From Agathobaculum desmolans ATCC 43058 (GTDB lineage Bacteria > Bacillota > Clostridia > Oscillospirales > Butyricicoccaceae), in contig NZ_JNJN01000002.1 of the NCBI RefSeq assembly GCF_000701665.1, forward strand, positions 59,187 through 123,186: 64,000 nucleotides of DNA, in the 5' to 3' direction. The translations under genes and the position numbers were made by a program. The notes beneath the pieces are model-generated. The model saw only the letters and a program-made list of their open reading frames with translations. It ran no database searches and was not told the DNA's origin. The stretch's first letter is position 1. The number at the start of each line of letters is the position of its first letter. Shown here piece by piece: positions 1 through 9,800 of the stretch.

Positions 1-898
1 AAGCACCATGCCGCCTCATATCCAGCAGCCCATCCGCACCGTCCCGCCCCATACCGGTCAGGATAATACCTACCGTGCGGCAGCGGACGCTCTGTGCCAC
101 CGAGTGGAACAGCACGTCCACAGACGGGCAGTGTCCGCTCACTTTTTCTCCAAACTGGCAGGAAACCGTGTACCGGTTTCCTGTTCTGACGACACGCATC
201 TGTTTATCACCTGGCGCAATCAATACGCGGCCGCGTTCAATCGCGTCACCGTTTTCCGCTTCCTTTACCTTCATCGCACATATTTTATCCAAGCGGTCGG
301 CATACATTTTTGTGAAGCCCGGCGGCATATGCTGCACCACCACAATCCCCGGCGTATCAGCCGGCAGGCGTTTGATCACCTCAAGCGTTGCCTCAGTTCC
401 ACCGGTAGATGCTCCGATTGCAATAATCGTCTCTTTTACGCCCTGTGCCATAAGCGGCAACCGTCCCACAGCCGGTGCTGCAGCCATTTGGCTGCGGCGT
501 ATCCGCGCACAGGAGGCCACAACAATTTTATTGGCGAGCGCTTCTATAAAACGCTGGTTTGCCCCAACCGTTTCCGGCTTTCGAACAAAATCAACCGCAC
601 CAACTGCCATTGCATCAAATACGCGCAGGTTCAGGGAGGACACCAGAATGATCGGTACAGGATGTTGTGGCAACAGGCTTTTTACAAAGTCAATCCCATT
701 CATTCCCGGCATTTCCACGTCCAGTGTCATCACATCCGGCCGGAGCAGCGGCAGCTTCGCCCGTGCCTCCGCAGCATTTCCTGCCTCCCCGACTATCTCC
801 ATGTTGCTGTATGCGGACAGGCCATCCCGGATAATGCGCCGGGCCAGAAGCGAGTCGTCAACAATCATTACTCGTATCTTTTTTTTAATGCTCTGCAT
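1..898 (-). CDS. cheB: CheB, chemotaxis response regulator / glutamate methylesterase (partial, C-terminus beyond left edge)
   Basis: CheB removes methyl groups from (and deamidates) receptor glutamates when phosphorylated by CheA, so that receptors adapt. Read on the minus strand, the protein starts MQSIKKKIRVMIVDDS. It has a REC domain with the acidic pair D14-D15 and phospho-acceptor D60 in TLDVEMPGMNG, followed by a methylesterase domain showing the Ser motif IGASTGGTEA, the His motif VVVQHMPPGFT and the Asp motif LTGMGRDGADG. All three catalytic residues are therefore present before the sequence runs off the left edge in frame. The start at 898 is supported by AAAGGAGG nine bases upstream. 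It lies 25 bases after cheR and is the last visible gene of cheA-cheW-cheR-cheB. Confidence 0.96.
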   Translation of the reverse strand, partial: MQSIKKKIRVMIVDDSLLARRIIRDGLSAYSNMEIVGEAGNAAEARAKLPLLRPDVMTLDVEMPGMNGIDFVKSLLPQHPVPIILVSSLNLRVFDAMAVGAVDFVRKPETVGANQRFIEALANKIVVASCARIRRSQMAAAPAVGRLPLMAQGVKETIIAIGASTGGTEATLEVIKRLPADTPGIVVVQHMPPGFTKMYADRLDKICAMKVKEAENGDAIERGRVLIAPGDKQMRVVRTGNRYTVSCQFGEKVSGHCPSVDVLFHSVAQSVRCRTVGIILTGMGRDGADGLLDMRRHGA

Positions 899-923
899 TA
901 CAGCATTCCTCCTTTCACTGCTG

Positions 924-1733
924 TCACTCCTTGCGGAATGTCGCCGGGCGGAGCATTCGGTACGGGCTGTTTTTGCTGATATTCTCCGAATGACCAATTA
1001 AAAAATATCCTCCCGGATTGGTCGCGTGATAGAAACGCTGCACAAGCGCGTCCTTTGTTGCCTGATCGAAATAAATCATAACGTTCCGGCAGAAAATAAC
1101 GTCAAACTTGATTCGGAAGCGAATGGGATCCATCAGATTGAACACGCGGAAGATAACATTGCGCCGTATCTCCGGCGTAACGGTGTATAGCTCGCTCCCG
1201 TCCGTCTTTTTTCGAAAATAGCGCCGCTGCCATTCCGGCGGGATGTCGGTCGGCATCTCATAAGAAGGATCCGCCGCCTCACTCAGAACACGCGGTGAAA
1301 TATCCGTTGCCAACACGCGCGTATCCCACCGTCCTGCCTGCGGTCCCAAAAAATCCTTGATGCACATGGAGATGGTATACGGTTCCTCTCCCGTTGAACA
1401 CCCTGCACTCCATATGGACAGCATCTTTTTCCGTTCATTCCTCTTAATAAGGTCAGGCAATATTACCTCGTTAAAAAACGTAAAGTGCTCCTTTTCGCGC
1501 ATGAAGTAAGTATAATTGGTCGTAAGTTTGTTCAGGATAAATTCAACTTGCGCCGCATCCTTCCCTGACAGCAGTTCATCAACAAACTTGGTAAAATCCG
1601 TGTACCCTTTTGCCTGCAGGGCCGCGGACAGGCGGCTGTTAATCAGCAGCCGCTTCTGTGAAAGATTGATTCCATAGCGGTCACGCATAAACGTTACCAG
1701 CCGCTGAAAATCTGCATCTGACAGCTGCAGCAT
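924..1733 (-). CDS. cheR: CheR, SAM-dependent chemoreceptor glutamate methyltransferase
   Basis: CheR methylates glutamates on chemoreceptors using S-adenosylmethionine, the counterpart of CheB. The 269-residue protein has the usual size. An N-terminal helical domain (about 1-75) is followed by a Rossmann methyltransferase domain with the SAM-binding sequence SIWSAGCSTGEEPYTISM, then VLATDIS and the family signature DVIFCRNVMIYF. The end, GYFLIGHSEN, is also typical. AGAGG lies 11 bases before the ATG. It sits between cheW and cheB in one minus-strand operon. Whether it has a receptor-tether site cannot be read from sequence alone; both receptors in the window end in the same residues DSDKY. 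Confidence 0.96.
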   Translation of the reverse strand: MLQLSDADFQRLVTFMRDRYGINLSQKRLLINSRLSAALQAKGYTDFTKFVDELLSGKDAAQVEFILNKLTTNYTYFMREKEHFTFFNEVILPDLIKRNERKKMLSIWSAGCSTGEEPYTISMCIKDFLGPQAGRWDTRVLATDISPRVLSEAADPSYEMPTDIPPEWQRRYFRKKTDGSELYTVTPEIRRNVIFRVFNLMDPIRFRIKFDVIFCRNVMIYFDQATKDALVQRFYHATNPGGYFLIGHSENISKNSPYRMLRPATFRKE

Positions 1734-1793
1734 AATATCGACTACCTCTTAGCAATAATTTTTATATTATCCGCAGTCACGGATGTGCTCTGC

Positions 1794-2285
1794 CTATTCG
1801 GCCAGCAAAAGCTCGCAGTCCAGAACCAGCATAGTACCCGTCCCATCCGGCATGGTTGTCATACCCGAAACATATTTCTGTGCGTTATGTACCGGTACCG
1901 GCAGGATGGTATCCACCGGGATATCAATAATTTGGCAAACCGTATCGACCAGTATGCCGATCGGCATTTCATTCAGGTTCAGTACGATAATGCAGTCGTT
2001 GTCTCTGGGCTCGGCCGAAAGGCGGAGCCGCATATCCATCAGCGGAATTGTCTGCCCGCGCAGGTTAATGATGCCGCGTACATAGGTCGGCACCATGGGC
2101 ACCTGTGTGATCACGTGGTTTGTAATGATCTCCACCACATTTTCTGCATCCACGCCGAACAACAGGTTATCCGTTCGAAACGTCAGGAATTTGCGCATCG
2201 CTATTTCTGCCGTGTTGTCCTCCGCGGACTCGGCTGCCGCCCGCTGCATTTCCTCGGTTGCAAACATCATATTTTCATCAGACAT
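1794..2285 (-). CDS. cheW: CheW, chemotaxis coupling protein
   Basis: CheW couples CheA to receptors in the signalling array. The single CheW domain starts after a short acidic N-terminus: FRTDNLLFGVDAENVVEII, then VPTYVRGIINLRGQTIPLMDM, and ends with DGTGTMLVLDCELLL, all typical. The start chosen is the ATG at 2285 (MSDENMM), because AAAGGAGA lies seven bases upstream; an in-frame ATG at 2312 would lie upstream of that ribosome site. That gives 163 residues. It follows cheA by 28 bases and precedes cheR by 60 bases, with no terminator seen between. Confidence 0.95.
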   Translation of the reverse strand: MSDENMMFATEEMQRAAAESAEDNTAEIAMRKFLTFRTDNLLFGVDAENVVEIITNHVITQVPMVPTYVRGIINLRGQTIPLMDMRLRLSAEPRDNDCIIVLNLNEMPIGILVDTVCQIIDIPVDTILPVPVHNAQKYVSGMTTMPDGTGTMLVLDCELLLAE

Positions 2286-2313
2286 TGCATTCTCTCCTTT
2301 TATGCTTTCCATG

Positions 2314-4428
2314 TCAATATCCTGCGTTTCCGCTGATAAAGCCCATCAGGTTGGTCACATCCAAAATCAGACTGATATTACCGTCGCCCAAAATGGTGCA
2401 GCCGGCGATCCCCGCATCCTTTATCTTAAAATTGTTCAGGTACGACGGAAGCGGTTTGATGACAACCTGCTGTTTGCCCAGCAGCTCATCCACAAACAGG
2501 CAGCAGGAATTTTCACTGCTCTCCACCCATACAAGGATTCCGTCACTGATCGAGGTTGACTGCGGCTCTATCCCGTAAACATCATACAAGCGCACCACGG
2601 GATAGAATTCTCCCATTTTATTGATGATCTCGCCCTGCATCGCATCATGGATAATGTCCTTTTCCGTAACTTTGAAGGACTGCCGTATGTTTTGGATCGG
2701 GATTGTGAAAATGGATTCGCCAACCCGCACCTCCATGCCGTCCATAATCGCGGTAGTGAGCGGGATTTTGAGGGTAGTGCAGCTCCCCTTCCCCTTTTCG
2801 CTGGACATCGTTACTACACCGCCGACCGTTTCCACATTCTTTTTCACAACATCCATACCAACGCCGCGGCCGGAGAATTCCGTTACCTCCTGATTGGTCG
2901 AAAAGCCCGGCATCATCAGGAAGTTCATGATCTCGCGCTGGCTGTATTCCACATCCGGGCTGGCCAGCCCCTGCTGAAGCGCTTTACGCAGCACAGCATC
3001 GCAATCCACGCCCATCCCGTCATCTTCAATTTTAATGATAACTTCGCTTCCCGTATTCTGTGCAGACAGGGTAATTTCCCCCACAGGATCCTTACCCGCG
3101 TCAATTCGCATCTGCTCATCCGGCTCGATGCCGTGATCCATGGAATTGCGCACAATATGCATAATCGGGTCGCTGATCGCGTCTACAATCGTCTTATCAA
3201 TCTCGGTATCCTCTCCGATGATATTCAGCTGCGCCTTGCGGCCCAGCTTCTGCCCCATGTCCCGAACAATCCGGCGCATTTTCTGGAAAGTTCCCGATAC
3301 CGGAACCATGCGCAGCGACATCGAAATATCCTGCAGCTCATCTGTCAGTTTGCGCAGCTGGCGGGCGGATTTATAAAAATTATCCAGCTTGGCATCCTCG
3401 ATTCCGCGCAGATCCGGCGACGCGGTCACCATCGTTTCCGTAATGACGATTTCTCCCACTACGGCCATCAGCTGATCCAGCTTGGACAGATTGACACTGA
3501 TCAGGCTTTGTCTGATCTGGTGTCCGCCGCCCTTGCCGGATGCCGTTTCGCCCCCCGCCGCAGGCATTGCCTTTTGCGGCTCGGCCGGTTCGGCAGCTTC
3601 CGCCACCGGTTCCTGTTTTTCATCCTTCTGCGTTTCGGGCGCAGGAGCTGCATCGATTTCCTGATAGGTTTTCACAAAGCCCAGATTAGAGATCAGCGGA
3701 AGAGCCGCCTTACGTTCATTCTCCGCTGCGAAATACATTGTAAAGCCGTTTTCCGCAATCTCCGGCGAACGAGCCGTATTGCTTTCCAGATCCTCCGGTT
3801 CGTAAAGAAACTGCGCGCCGCTGTCACGAACATCGCTTACGATCATGAATGCACGCAGGTTTTCCATCCCGCAGCCCTCATCCAGAAACACCCGCAGCGC
3901 AAACGGATAGCCGGCCGGCGCGTTTTCTACCAAAGCGGCGCAGCCTTCCTGTACCGCTGCTTGATCTGCCGCAGGTGCTTCCCCGCTGCTCCCGGCAGCC
4001 TGTCCGTCGTTTTTAATTTTGTCGATAAACATGTTAATTGTTTCAACAAAGCGGTCGATATTTGTAGAGAGGGGGTCTCCCTTTTCAATTTTGCCAACTT
4101 CATTCCGAAAATAATCGATCGACTGGAACAGCAGGTCGAACAACTTCGGTCGATCCTGCTCCGGAACAGTATCCATCGTATTTTCTCGAATCAGGTAGAA
4201 TAAATCCTCAATACGGTGCGCAATGGTCATCAAAGGCTCATACTCCATCATTGCCGCCGAGCCTTTCAATGTATGCATAATGCGGAAGATCTCGTTTACA
4301 TCATCCTGTGATAGCGTATCTGCCTGCTCTGCGGCAAGCATAATATTATCGAGCTGCTCGAGCAACGTATTCGTTTCATACAAATACATTTCCAGAACGC
4401 TGTCGCCACTGTTCGCCATAAATCCCAT
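2314..4428 (-). CDS. cheA: CheA, chemotaxis histidine kinase
   Basis: CheA autophosphorylates in response to receptor state and passes phosphate to CheY, CheB and CheV. Domains in order: P1 Hpt with phospho-acceptor H52 in RIMHTLKGSAAM; a P2-like region and a long Ala/Glu/Pro-rich linker (about 155-310); P3 dimerisation helices; P4 ATPase with N-box HIVRNSMDHGIEP, G1 DDGMGVD and G2 GRGVGMDVV; and a C-terminal P5 CheW-like domain ending at the ISGNAGY tail. Start 4428 is chosen because GGAAAGG lies five bases upstream; ATG 4419 is the alternative. First gene of cheAWRB, divergent from the FliK-like gene. Confidence 0.96.
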   Translation of the reverse strand: MGFMANSGDSVLEMYLYETNTLLEQLDNIMLAAEQADTLSQDDVNEIFRIMHTLKGSAAMMEYEPLMTIAHRIEDLFYLIRENTMDTVPEQDRPKLFDLLFQSIDYFRNEVGKIEKGDPLSTNIDRFVETINMFIDKIKNDGQAAGSSGEAPAADQAAVQEGCAALVENAPAGYPFALRVFLDEGCGMENLRAFMIVSDVRDSGAQFLYEPEDLESNTARSPEIAENGFTMYFAAENERKAALPLISNLGFVKTYQEIDAAPAPETQKDEKQEPVAEAAEPAEPQKAMPAAGGETASGKGGGHQIRQSLISVNLSKLDQLMAVVGEIVITETMVTASPDLRGIEDAKLDNFYKSARQLRKLTDELQDISMSLRMVPVSGTFQKMRRIVRDMGQKLGRKAQLNIIGEDTEIDKTIVDAISDPIMHIVRNSMDHGIEPDEQMRIDAGKDPVGEITLSAQNTGSEVIIKIEDDGMGVDCDAVLRKALQQGLASPDVEYSQREIMNFLMMPGFSTNQEVTEFSGRGVGMDVVKKNVETVGGVVTMSSEKGKGSCTTLKIPLTTAIMDGMEVRVGESIFTIPIQNIRQSFKVTEKDIIHDAMQGEIINKMGEFYPVVRLYDVYGIEPQSTSISDGILVWVESSENSCCLFVDELLGKQQVVIKPLPSYLNNFKIKDAGIAGCTILGDGNISLILDVTNLMGFISGNAGY

Positions 4429-4465
4429 GCCATCCTTTCCAAAATTACAATAACAGTAGTTATAA

Positions 4466-4497
4466 TTTATAAATCGACCGGATATAGCTCCCAATTA
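4466..4497 (-). promoter_or_regulatory. Candidate promoter(s) for cheA
   Basis: Two overlapping candidates lie on the minus strand upstream of cheA. A sigma-A-like one is TTGGGA-17-TATAAA (4494 down to 4466). A sigma-28-like one is TAAT-15-GTCGATTT (4497 down to 4471), which has the same spacing and -35 ending as the other four sigma-28-like sites in the window but two mismatches in the -10. Seen by eye only; either or neither may be used. Confidence 0.35.
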
Positions 4498-4541
4498 ATA
4501 GATTGGATAAATTTTTCTACGGATGAACGGAGTGTAGCCCT

Positions 4542-5960
4542 ATGCCAAACATCACCAGTGTGACAAACCCTGTCCCCGGGCAGGAGAACAATACCGGTTA
4601 TCGTTCTCCTATCACACCGAACGATACACAGATTAAAAACATACCCGATCCGTCGCGCATCAGCCGTGCCGACCAGCGCACCGACCGGCAGGATACAGCC
4701 AGCTCCGGGCTGCCGCGGCGCTTTGATTCTTATTTTCAGGCATTTTTGCAGGATCTTAGCGCTTTCGGCTCAGTTTCCGACAGCATCTACCAGCTTCTGG
4801 CCGGCAGCCTAGGCGCATCCGGAGCCGAAACGTCCGAGATCAGCGCCGCGCTGGCACGTCTTATGCAGGCTCTGCAGCTCAGTCCGGAGCAGCTTCTCGC
4901 CCTGCTGAAAGGCCAACTTTCCTCCGGGCAGCGCTTCCGCGGACCGCTTTTCGATGTCTTGCGCAAAGCGCTTCAGACCAATCCCTCCGCTGCCATGAAG
5001 GAGGACGTTGCCCAGTTTCTGCGAAAGTTCAGCGACTTCGCCTCCACCGGGCATATTGAGCGCAGCTTGACACGCACCATCCAACAAATGTCATGGTTCA
5101 TGCCGAAACGCTTCAGCGGTGCGCTGGACGGACAGCTTGCGCAGCTGGACGCACTGCTGTCCCAGGGCGACCGCGCCGGGGCGCTCTCCCTGCTTCAGGG
5201 CACCATTCTCCCTTATATGTCTGACTATGTCTCCCAAATGCATGACCGCGGCATCGCCCGTAATCTTTTGAGTATGCTGCTTCCCACCATCGCACAATAT
5301 GAAAACGGTTCCCCGCAAAATGTGCTGCAATCGTTCTACCAGCTTTTCAGCTACACACCGGTCAAAAAAGCGTTTGGCGAAATGAGTCAAGAGGATATTC
5401 TGCAAATGCTGCGCGCGCATACCGCTCCGCCGGATGAAGCGACCACCACACTTTTGGATCAGCTGGCCGCGCTCTCTTCCCGCGCCATGCGGGGAGAAGG
5501 CAGCACAGCGCAGCAGCAGGCCATGCAGGAACTGATGCGTTCCGTTCTTGTCAATCAAAGTGTTTTTATGCCGCTTGCCCATGCCATTATCCCCGCCGCT
5601 ATGGATGGACGTGCGATGTTCTCCGAGTTGTGGGTGGACGCAGATGCTGAAAAGCCGGCGGGTGCGTCCGGCGCCGGGCCTGCCCCTATACGGCTGCTGC
5701 TCAAGTTTGACATACAGGAGCTCGGCGGCTTCGACCTTCTGATTACTTATCAGGATGATTCGGTTGGTGCAGAACTCTTCTGTCCACCCAATCTGACACC
5801 TTTTACCGATATTTTTGAGACTAAACTGGCGAAAATGGCAGCAAGTGCCGGTCTGAATCCGGAGGCCATCCGTGCCTCCCCCTCTGCACGGCGCGTTACA
5901 CTGACTCAGGCGTTCCCTAAGATACTCGAAAGGATGAACAGCGTTAATGTCACAATATGA
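4542..5960 (+). CDS. FliK-like protein (YlqG-type), function not established
   Basis: A 472-residue soluble protein with no signal peptide. Its N-terminus is Pro/Asn/Asp-rich and disordered-looking (1-60); the middle is helical with many Leu/Gln/Ala residues. The last 100 residues (IRLLLKFDIQELGGFDLLI onward to LAKMAASAGLNPEAIRASP) resemble the C-terminal domain of hook-length control protein FliK. The best support is context: it overlaps by 14 bases a gene for a free FlhB C-terminal domain, the arrangement of Bacillus ylqG-ylqH. Since a normal FliK exists at 44.6-45.7 kb, this would be a second, divergent copy. GGAGTG precedes the ATG. The FliK similarity is an inference from weak resemblance. 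Confidence 0.6.
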   Translation: MPNITSVTNPVPGQENNTGYRSPITPNDTQIKNIPDPSRISRADQRTDRQDTASSGLPRRFDSYFQAFLQDLSAFGSVSDSIYQLLAGSLGASGAETSEISAALARLMQALQLSPEQLLALLKGQLSSGQRFRGPLFDVLRKALQTNPSAAMKEDVAQFLRKFSDFASTGHIERSLTRTIQQMSWFMPKRFSGALDGQLAQLDALLSQGDRAGALSLLQGTILPYMSDYVSQMHDRGIARNLLSMLLPTIAQYENGSPQNVLQSFYQLFSYTPVKKAFGEMSQEDILQMLRAHTAPPDEATTTLLDQLAALSSRAMRGEGSTAQQQAMQELMRSVLVNQSVFMPLAHAIIPAAMDGRAMFSELWVDADAEKPAGASGAGPAPIRLLLKFDIQELGGFDLLITYQDDSVGAELFCPPNLTPFTDIFETKLAKMAASAGLNPEAIRASPSARRVTLTQAFPKILERMNSVNVTI

Positions 5961-6270
5961 TCAAAGCCGCAAGGCTGTTGCCCTACAGTATGAAGACGGG
6001 GCGCCGGCTCCGATCGTGGTTGCTTCCGGCATGGGCTACCTTGCAGAACGCATGGTAGAAATCGCCTCGGAAAACGGCGTGCCTGTTTATGAGGACGCTT
6101 CCCTTGCCACTATGCTTTCCCAGCTTGCCCTCGGTCAGCCCATCCCCGAATCACTTTACCAGTTTATTGTTGATATTTATGTTTACTTCCTGCATTTTGA
6201 TCCGGAGGCGCCGGAAAAGCCCCGCGTCCCCGCTGCAAACACCGGGCCTTCTAAAGGAGGAGACGTATAA
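5947..6270 (+). CDS. FlhB C-terminal-domain homologue (FlhX / YlqH type)
   Basis: A 107-residue protein equivalent to the cytoplasmic switch domain of the flagellar export protein FlhB, without its membrane part. The core SRKAVALQYEDGAPAPIVVA and the stretch ending IVDIYVYFLHF align with NPTHFAVALRYRVGQDAAP and VADVLVYIYKL of the FlhB at 34.4-35.5 kb. The NPTH autocleavage motif is absent, as expected for a protein that starts at the cleavage point. Known relatives can partly replace the cleaved FlhB fragment in export switching. It overlaps the FliK-like gene by 14 bases and its stop overlaps the PilZ start by one base (TAATG), so the three are translationally coupled. Confidence 0.85.
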   Translation: MSQYDQSRKAVALQYEDGAPAPIVVASGMGYLAERMVEIASENGVPVYEDASLATMLSQLALGQPIPESLYQFIVDIYVYFLHFDPEAPEKPRVPAANTGPSKGGDV

Positions 6271-6866
6271 TGTATCATCCACAGCCAGAAAAACGCTTTA
6301 TCATCCTCGGCGATGATCATCAAACACTGGCCAGCGCCATCCTGATGGAACAGAAAGGTCAGCAAAAGGTTTTCGAACTAACCTCCACGCCGACCTGTGA
6401 CTTGTCCGCACTGCCTGCCATCAACATCCTCAGCCTCAATTCAGAAAACTTTGCGGCATGGCGCGGCCGAGTCACCGGAATACAAGATACCAATCTTTAT
6501 TTTACGGCCGAGGAGCATATCGGCCCGCATCTGCGCCGGCATCTGCGTATCCCTATCATGCTCCGCACCTACCTGTATCCACTTTCGGGGGATTCGATCC
6601 GTCTGCCTGTCATCACACACGATGTAAGCTGCGGCGGAATATCTCTGTACACCAGCCGGCCACTCACCACCGGCTTCTGCTTTGAGATCGCAATTCCGTT
6701 TTCCTCCCCGCCCCTGCTGCTGAACGCACAGGTGATCCGTGTTATTTCCGAGGAGCAGCAATTATATGCCTGCGCCTTTTCCGACCTTCTTCCCCAAGAA
6801 GAAGCCCTGCTGCAGGAGGGTATCTTTGAATACGACCTGCACCACAAAACCAATACCACCCACTAG
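6270..6866 (+). CDS. PilZ-domain protein, probable cyclic-di-GMP receptor
   Basis: A 198-residue soluble protein of YcgR-like layout. Residues 1-85 form an N-terminal beta-rich domain; residues 86-190 form a PilZ domain with the RxxxR motif (R89-R93 in LRRHLRIP) and the D-x-S-x2-G motif (D118, S120, G123 in HDVSCGGISLYT). These are the cyclic-di-GMP-binding residues of the family and are intact. YcgR-type proteins brake the flagellar motor or regulate export; the flagellar partner here is not shown. CTAAAGGAGG precedes the ATG, which overlaps the stop of the FlhB-like gene. The SLH protein gene follows after about 33 bases with no terminator. Confidence 0.85.
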   Translation: MYHPQPEKRFIILGDDHQTLASAILMEQKGQQKVFELTSTPTCDLSALPAINILSLNSENFAAWRGRVTGIQDTNLYFTAEEHIGPHLRRHLRIPIMLRTYLYPLSGDSIRLPVITHDVSCGGISLYTSRPLTTGFCFEIAIPFSSPPLLLNAQVIRVISEEQQLYACAFSDLLPQEEALLQEGIFEYDLHHKTNTTH

Positions 6867-6899
6867 ACCTTTCTATTAAACGCAGAGGTGATTACACAA

Positions 6900-9800
6900 A
6901 TGAGCCATTTTATATCACATATGACCCGCATCGCCAAACGAGTATGTGCGCTGTCCTTATGCGCAGCCCTTCTGCTCGGCATGCTGCCGTTAACCACACC
7001 GCCCGCCCAGGCCGGTTGGGAGGACGTTTACCTAAATAAGCTCGTATCCTGGGATATTATGCGCGGTGACCAGCACGGCAATCTGGATCCCGGCCGTGCC
7101 ATTACACGCGCTGAATTTGCCACCATGCTTAACCGCACGTTCGGCTATCATAAAACCGGCACGCATCCGTTCCGCGACGTTCGGCCAGCCGACTGGTTTT
7201 ATGACGACATCAGCATGGCCTATACCGCCGGTTATTTTCAAGGCACTTCTAATTCTACAGCCTCGCCGCATGCCACGCTGACCCGCGAGGAAGCCGCGAC
7301 CATGCTCTGCCGCAACCTGATGCTGCAGCCCCAGTCCGGCGAGGATCTGTCGTTTACCGACAGCCGCAAAGCCAGCAGTTGGAGCCGCGGCTATATTAAG
7401 GCCGCGGCTAAAAAGGGCGTTCTGAACGGTTATGTGGACGGAACTTTCCGTCCGCGCAACCGCATTACGCGCGGCGAAGTTGCCTCCATGCTGGTTAACG
7501 TTATCGGCACGCCGATCCAGTCCGCCGGTACGTATTCCAACAGCGTTTCCGGCAACTTGATGGTTTCCGCCTCCGGCGTAACGCTGGAAAACATGACGGT
7601 CACCGGCGATCTTTATATCACCCCCGGCGTAGGTCTTGGCTATGTCACGCTCAACAACGTCACAGTTTACGGGCAAATCATTGCCAGCGGTGCCGGTGAA
7701 AGCAACAAGGGTGACGCGAGCATCATCCTGAAAAACTGCACCGCCCCCGAGATGATCGTTGACAGCCCGACCAACCAGTATGTCACCATCCGAACGGTTG
7801 GCAACACCGATATCGACAGGGTCTACATTCGGACCAATACTTATCTGGAGGGAAAATCGACCGGCCGCCACGGCTTTGCTTATGTCGAGGTGGACGGCGA
7901 GGAAGGCACGCAGCTTGATCTGGCCGGAAATATGCACGAGGTCGTGACCATGTCGCCCAAGTCGACCATCAATGTCGGCAGCGGCACAGTGGAAAAGCTG
8001 ACCGTAGATGAAAACGCAGTCGGTTCCAAGGTCACAATCGCACAGGGCGCTGTTGTAGAGCAGATGAACTTAGATACCGGCACCACCGTGACCGGCAAGG
8101 GCGACATCGGCACCCTGCACGTCAATGCACCGGGCTGTACGGTAGAAATGCTGCCCGATACCATCATTATCCGCCCCGGCATCACCGCCAATATCAACGG
8201 CACCATCATGGACAGCACGATGGCGGATCAAATGTCAGACAAGCCGCGCATCCTGAGCGGCTATCCCCGTCTGTCGGATGTTGCCCCCAACCAGACCGAG
8301 GCCTCCTTTATGACGAACAAGCCCGGCAAGCTGTACTGGGCTGTCCGCCTGAGCGGAGACGGCGCGTTCGACGCCAACGATCTGATTAAGCCGCCCTCCT
8401 ACGGAGGAAAAATTGTAAAAAGCGGCAATCTGTCCGTCAAGGACGCCAACGATGTTCTTTCGCAGAAAATTACCGGCCTGCAGCCCGGCGCCTCCTATGT
8501 CCTTTCTGCTGTGCTGGTGGACGCGCGCGACGACCGCAGCACGGTCAAGAGCGTGTATTTTACCACGCCGGACAACAGCAAGCCCAATTTTGCCTCCGGC
8601 TATCCCAAGACCAGCACGATTGAGGACACCTATATTGCCTTTGACGTGGCGGCAACAAAAACCTGCACCCTTTACTGGGCGATCTATAAAAAGGGAATGC
8701 CCGCCCCCACTGCGAATGATTTTAAGGATGGTTCGCTCAGCGGCGCCATCTCCTCCGGGAAAGGCAAGCTGATCCGCAGCGAGGAAGACAACATCCTGAT
8801 GGGCAACAAGGATAAGCACGCCAAGGACGCGCTTGCCGAGGTAACCGAGTATGACGCATACTTCTTCCTGACCGATACCATTAACGATTCGGCGGTTAAA
8901 AAGGTATCGGTAAAAACCGCCGACCGCACCCCCCCTATTTTCCGCACCAACTATCCCCGCATCAGCAAAATCGACGCCAAGGCGCTGACCGGCGAATCCA
9001 TGATTAACGAAGCAGGCAAGGTATACTGGGCAATCGTTAAGCACGGCACCGAGAATTATCCGCAGTCCAACCCCGAGCTGGACGAGGAAGCGCAGGAAAT
9101 CGACAAAAAGCTGCAGATCAAGGGCGGTATGTATGCGCTTAAAAGCGGCTCGTTCAGCGCGAAGCAGGACGCGGTTTCCTCCTTCAACATGAGCGGGCTT
9201 GACGCGGAAACCGCCTACGATATCTACTTTGTCGCGGAAGATACCGCGGGCAATCTGTCCGAAATCAAATCCATCCTGAATGCAAAAACGCTGGACAACA
9301 GCAGGCCGGAGCTGGTCGAACTGCGCTTCTCTCAGGCCAATGACGAGGGTAGGCCGCTGGCCAACACCGATGTTACCCTTGTGTTCAGCGAGGACATTTA
9401 TAACAGTCAGGCAAAAATGTCTCTGGTCGAAATGTATGCTTCGGGCAAAAACGAATTTACGCTTGCCGGCGATAAGAATCAGACTAAGGTGCAGTGGATC
9501 GATATTATCAAAGGGATGTTTGAATTCCACAATCTGGATAATCCCACCGACCAGCGCAAGCAGGATCTTAATCTCGGCGCTGACGGCCGTGAAAATATCA
9601 CCGTCAAGCTCAATGAGGAAGGCCAGACCGAGGTTACCTTTGCCAACGCCGCGCTGAAGCTGCAGAGCGGCGCGACCTACCAGTTTGTGCTAAACAACAT
9701 CACGGATTCCTCCAACAACGTAATGCCGGCCAATACCAAATCCAAGGAGTTCCGTGTTTTGGATGCACAGGTGGACTTTAACAAATTGCAATACACCGCC

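Noticed and set aside
8..1001. Two long plus-strand frames at the left edge
   Set aside because: They lie opposite cheB, whose protein is unmistakable on the minus strand, and their own proteins have no recognisable features.
2647..4203. A 518-codon plus-strand frame
   Set aside because: It lies opposite cheA, has odd composition rich in His, Arg and Ile, and has no motifs.
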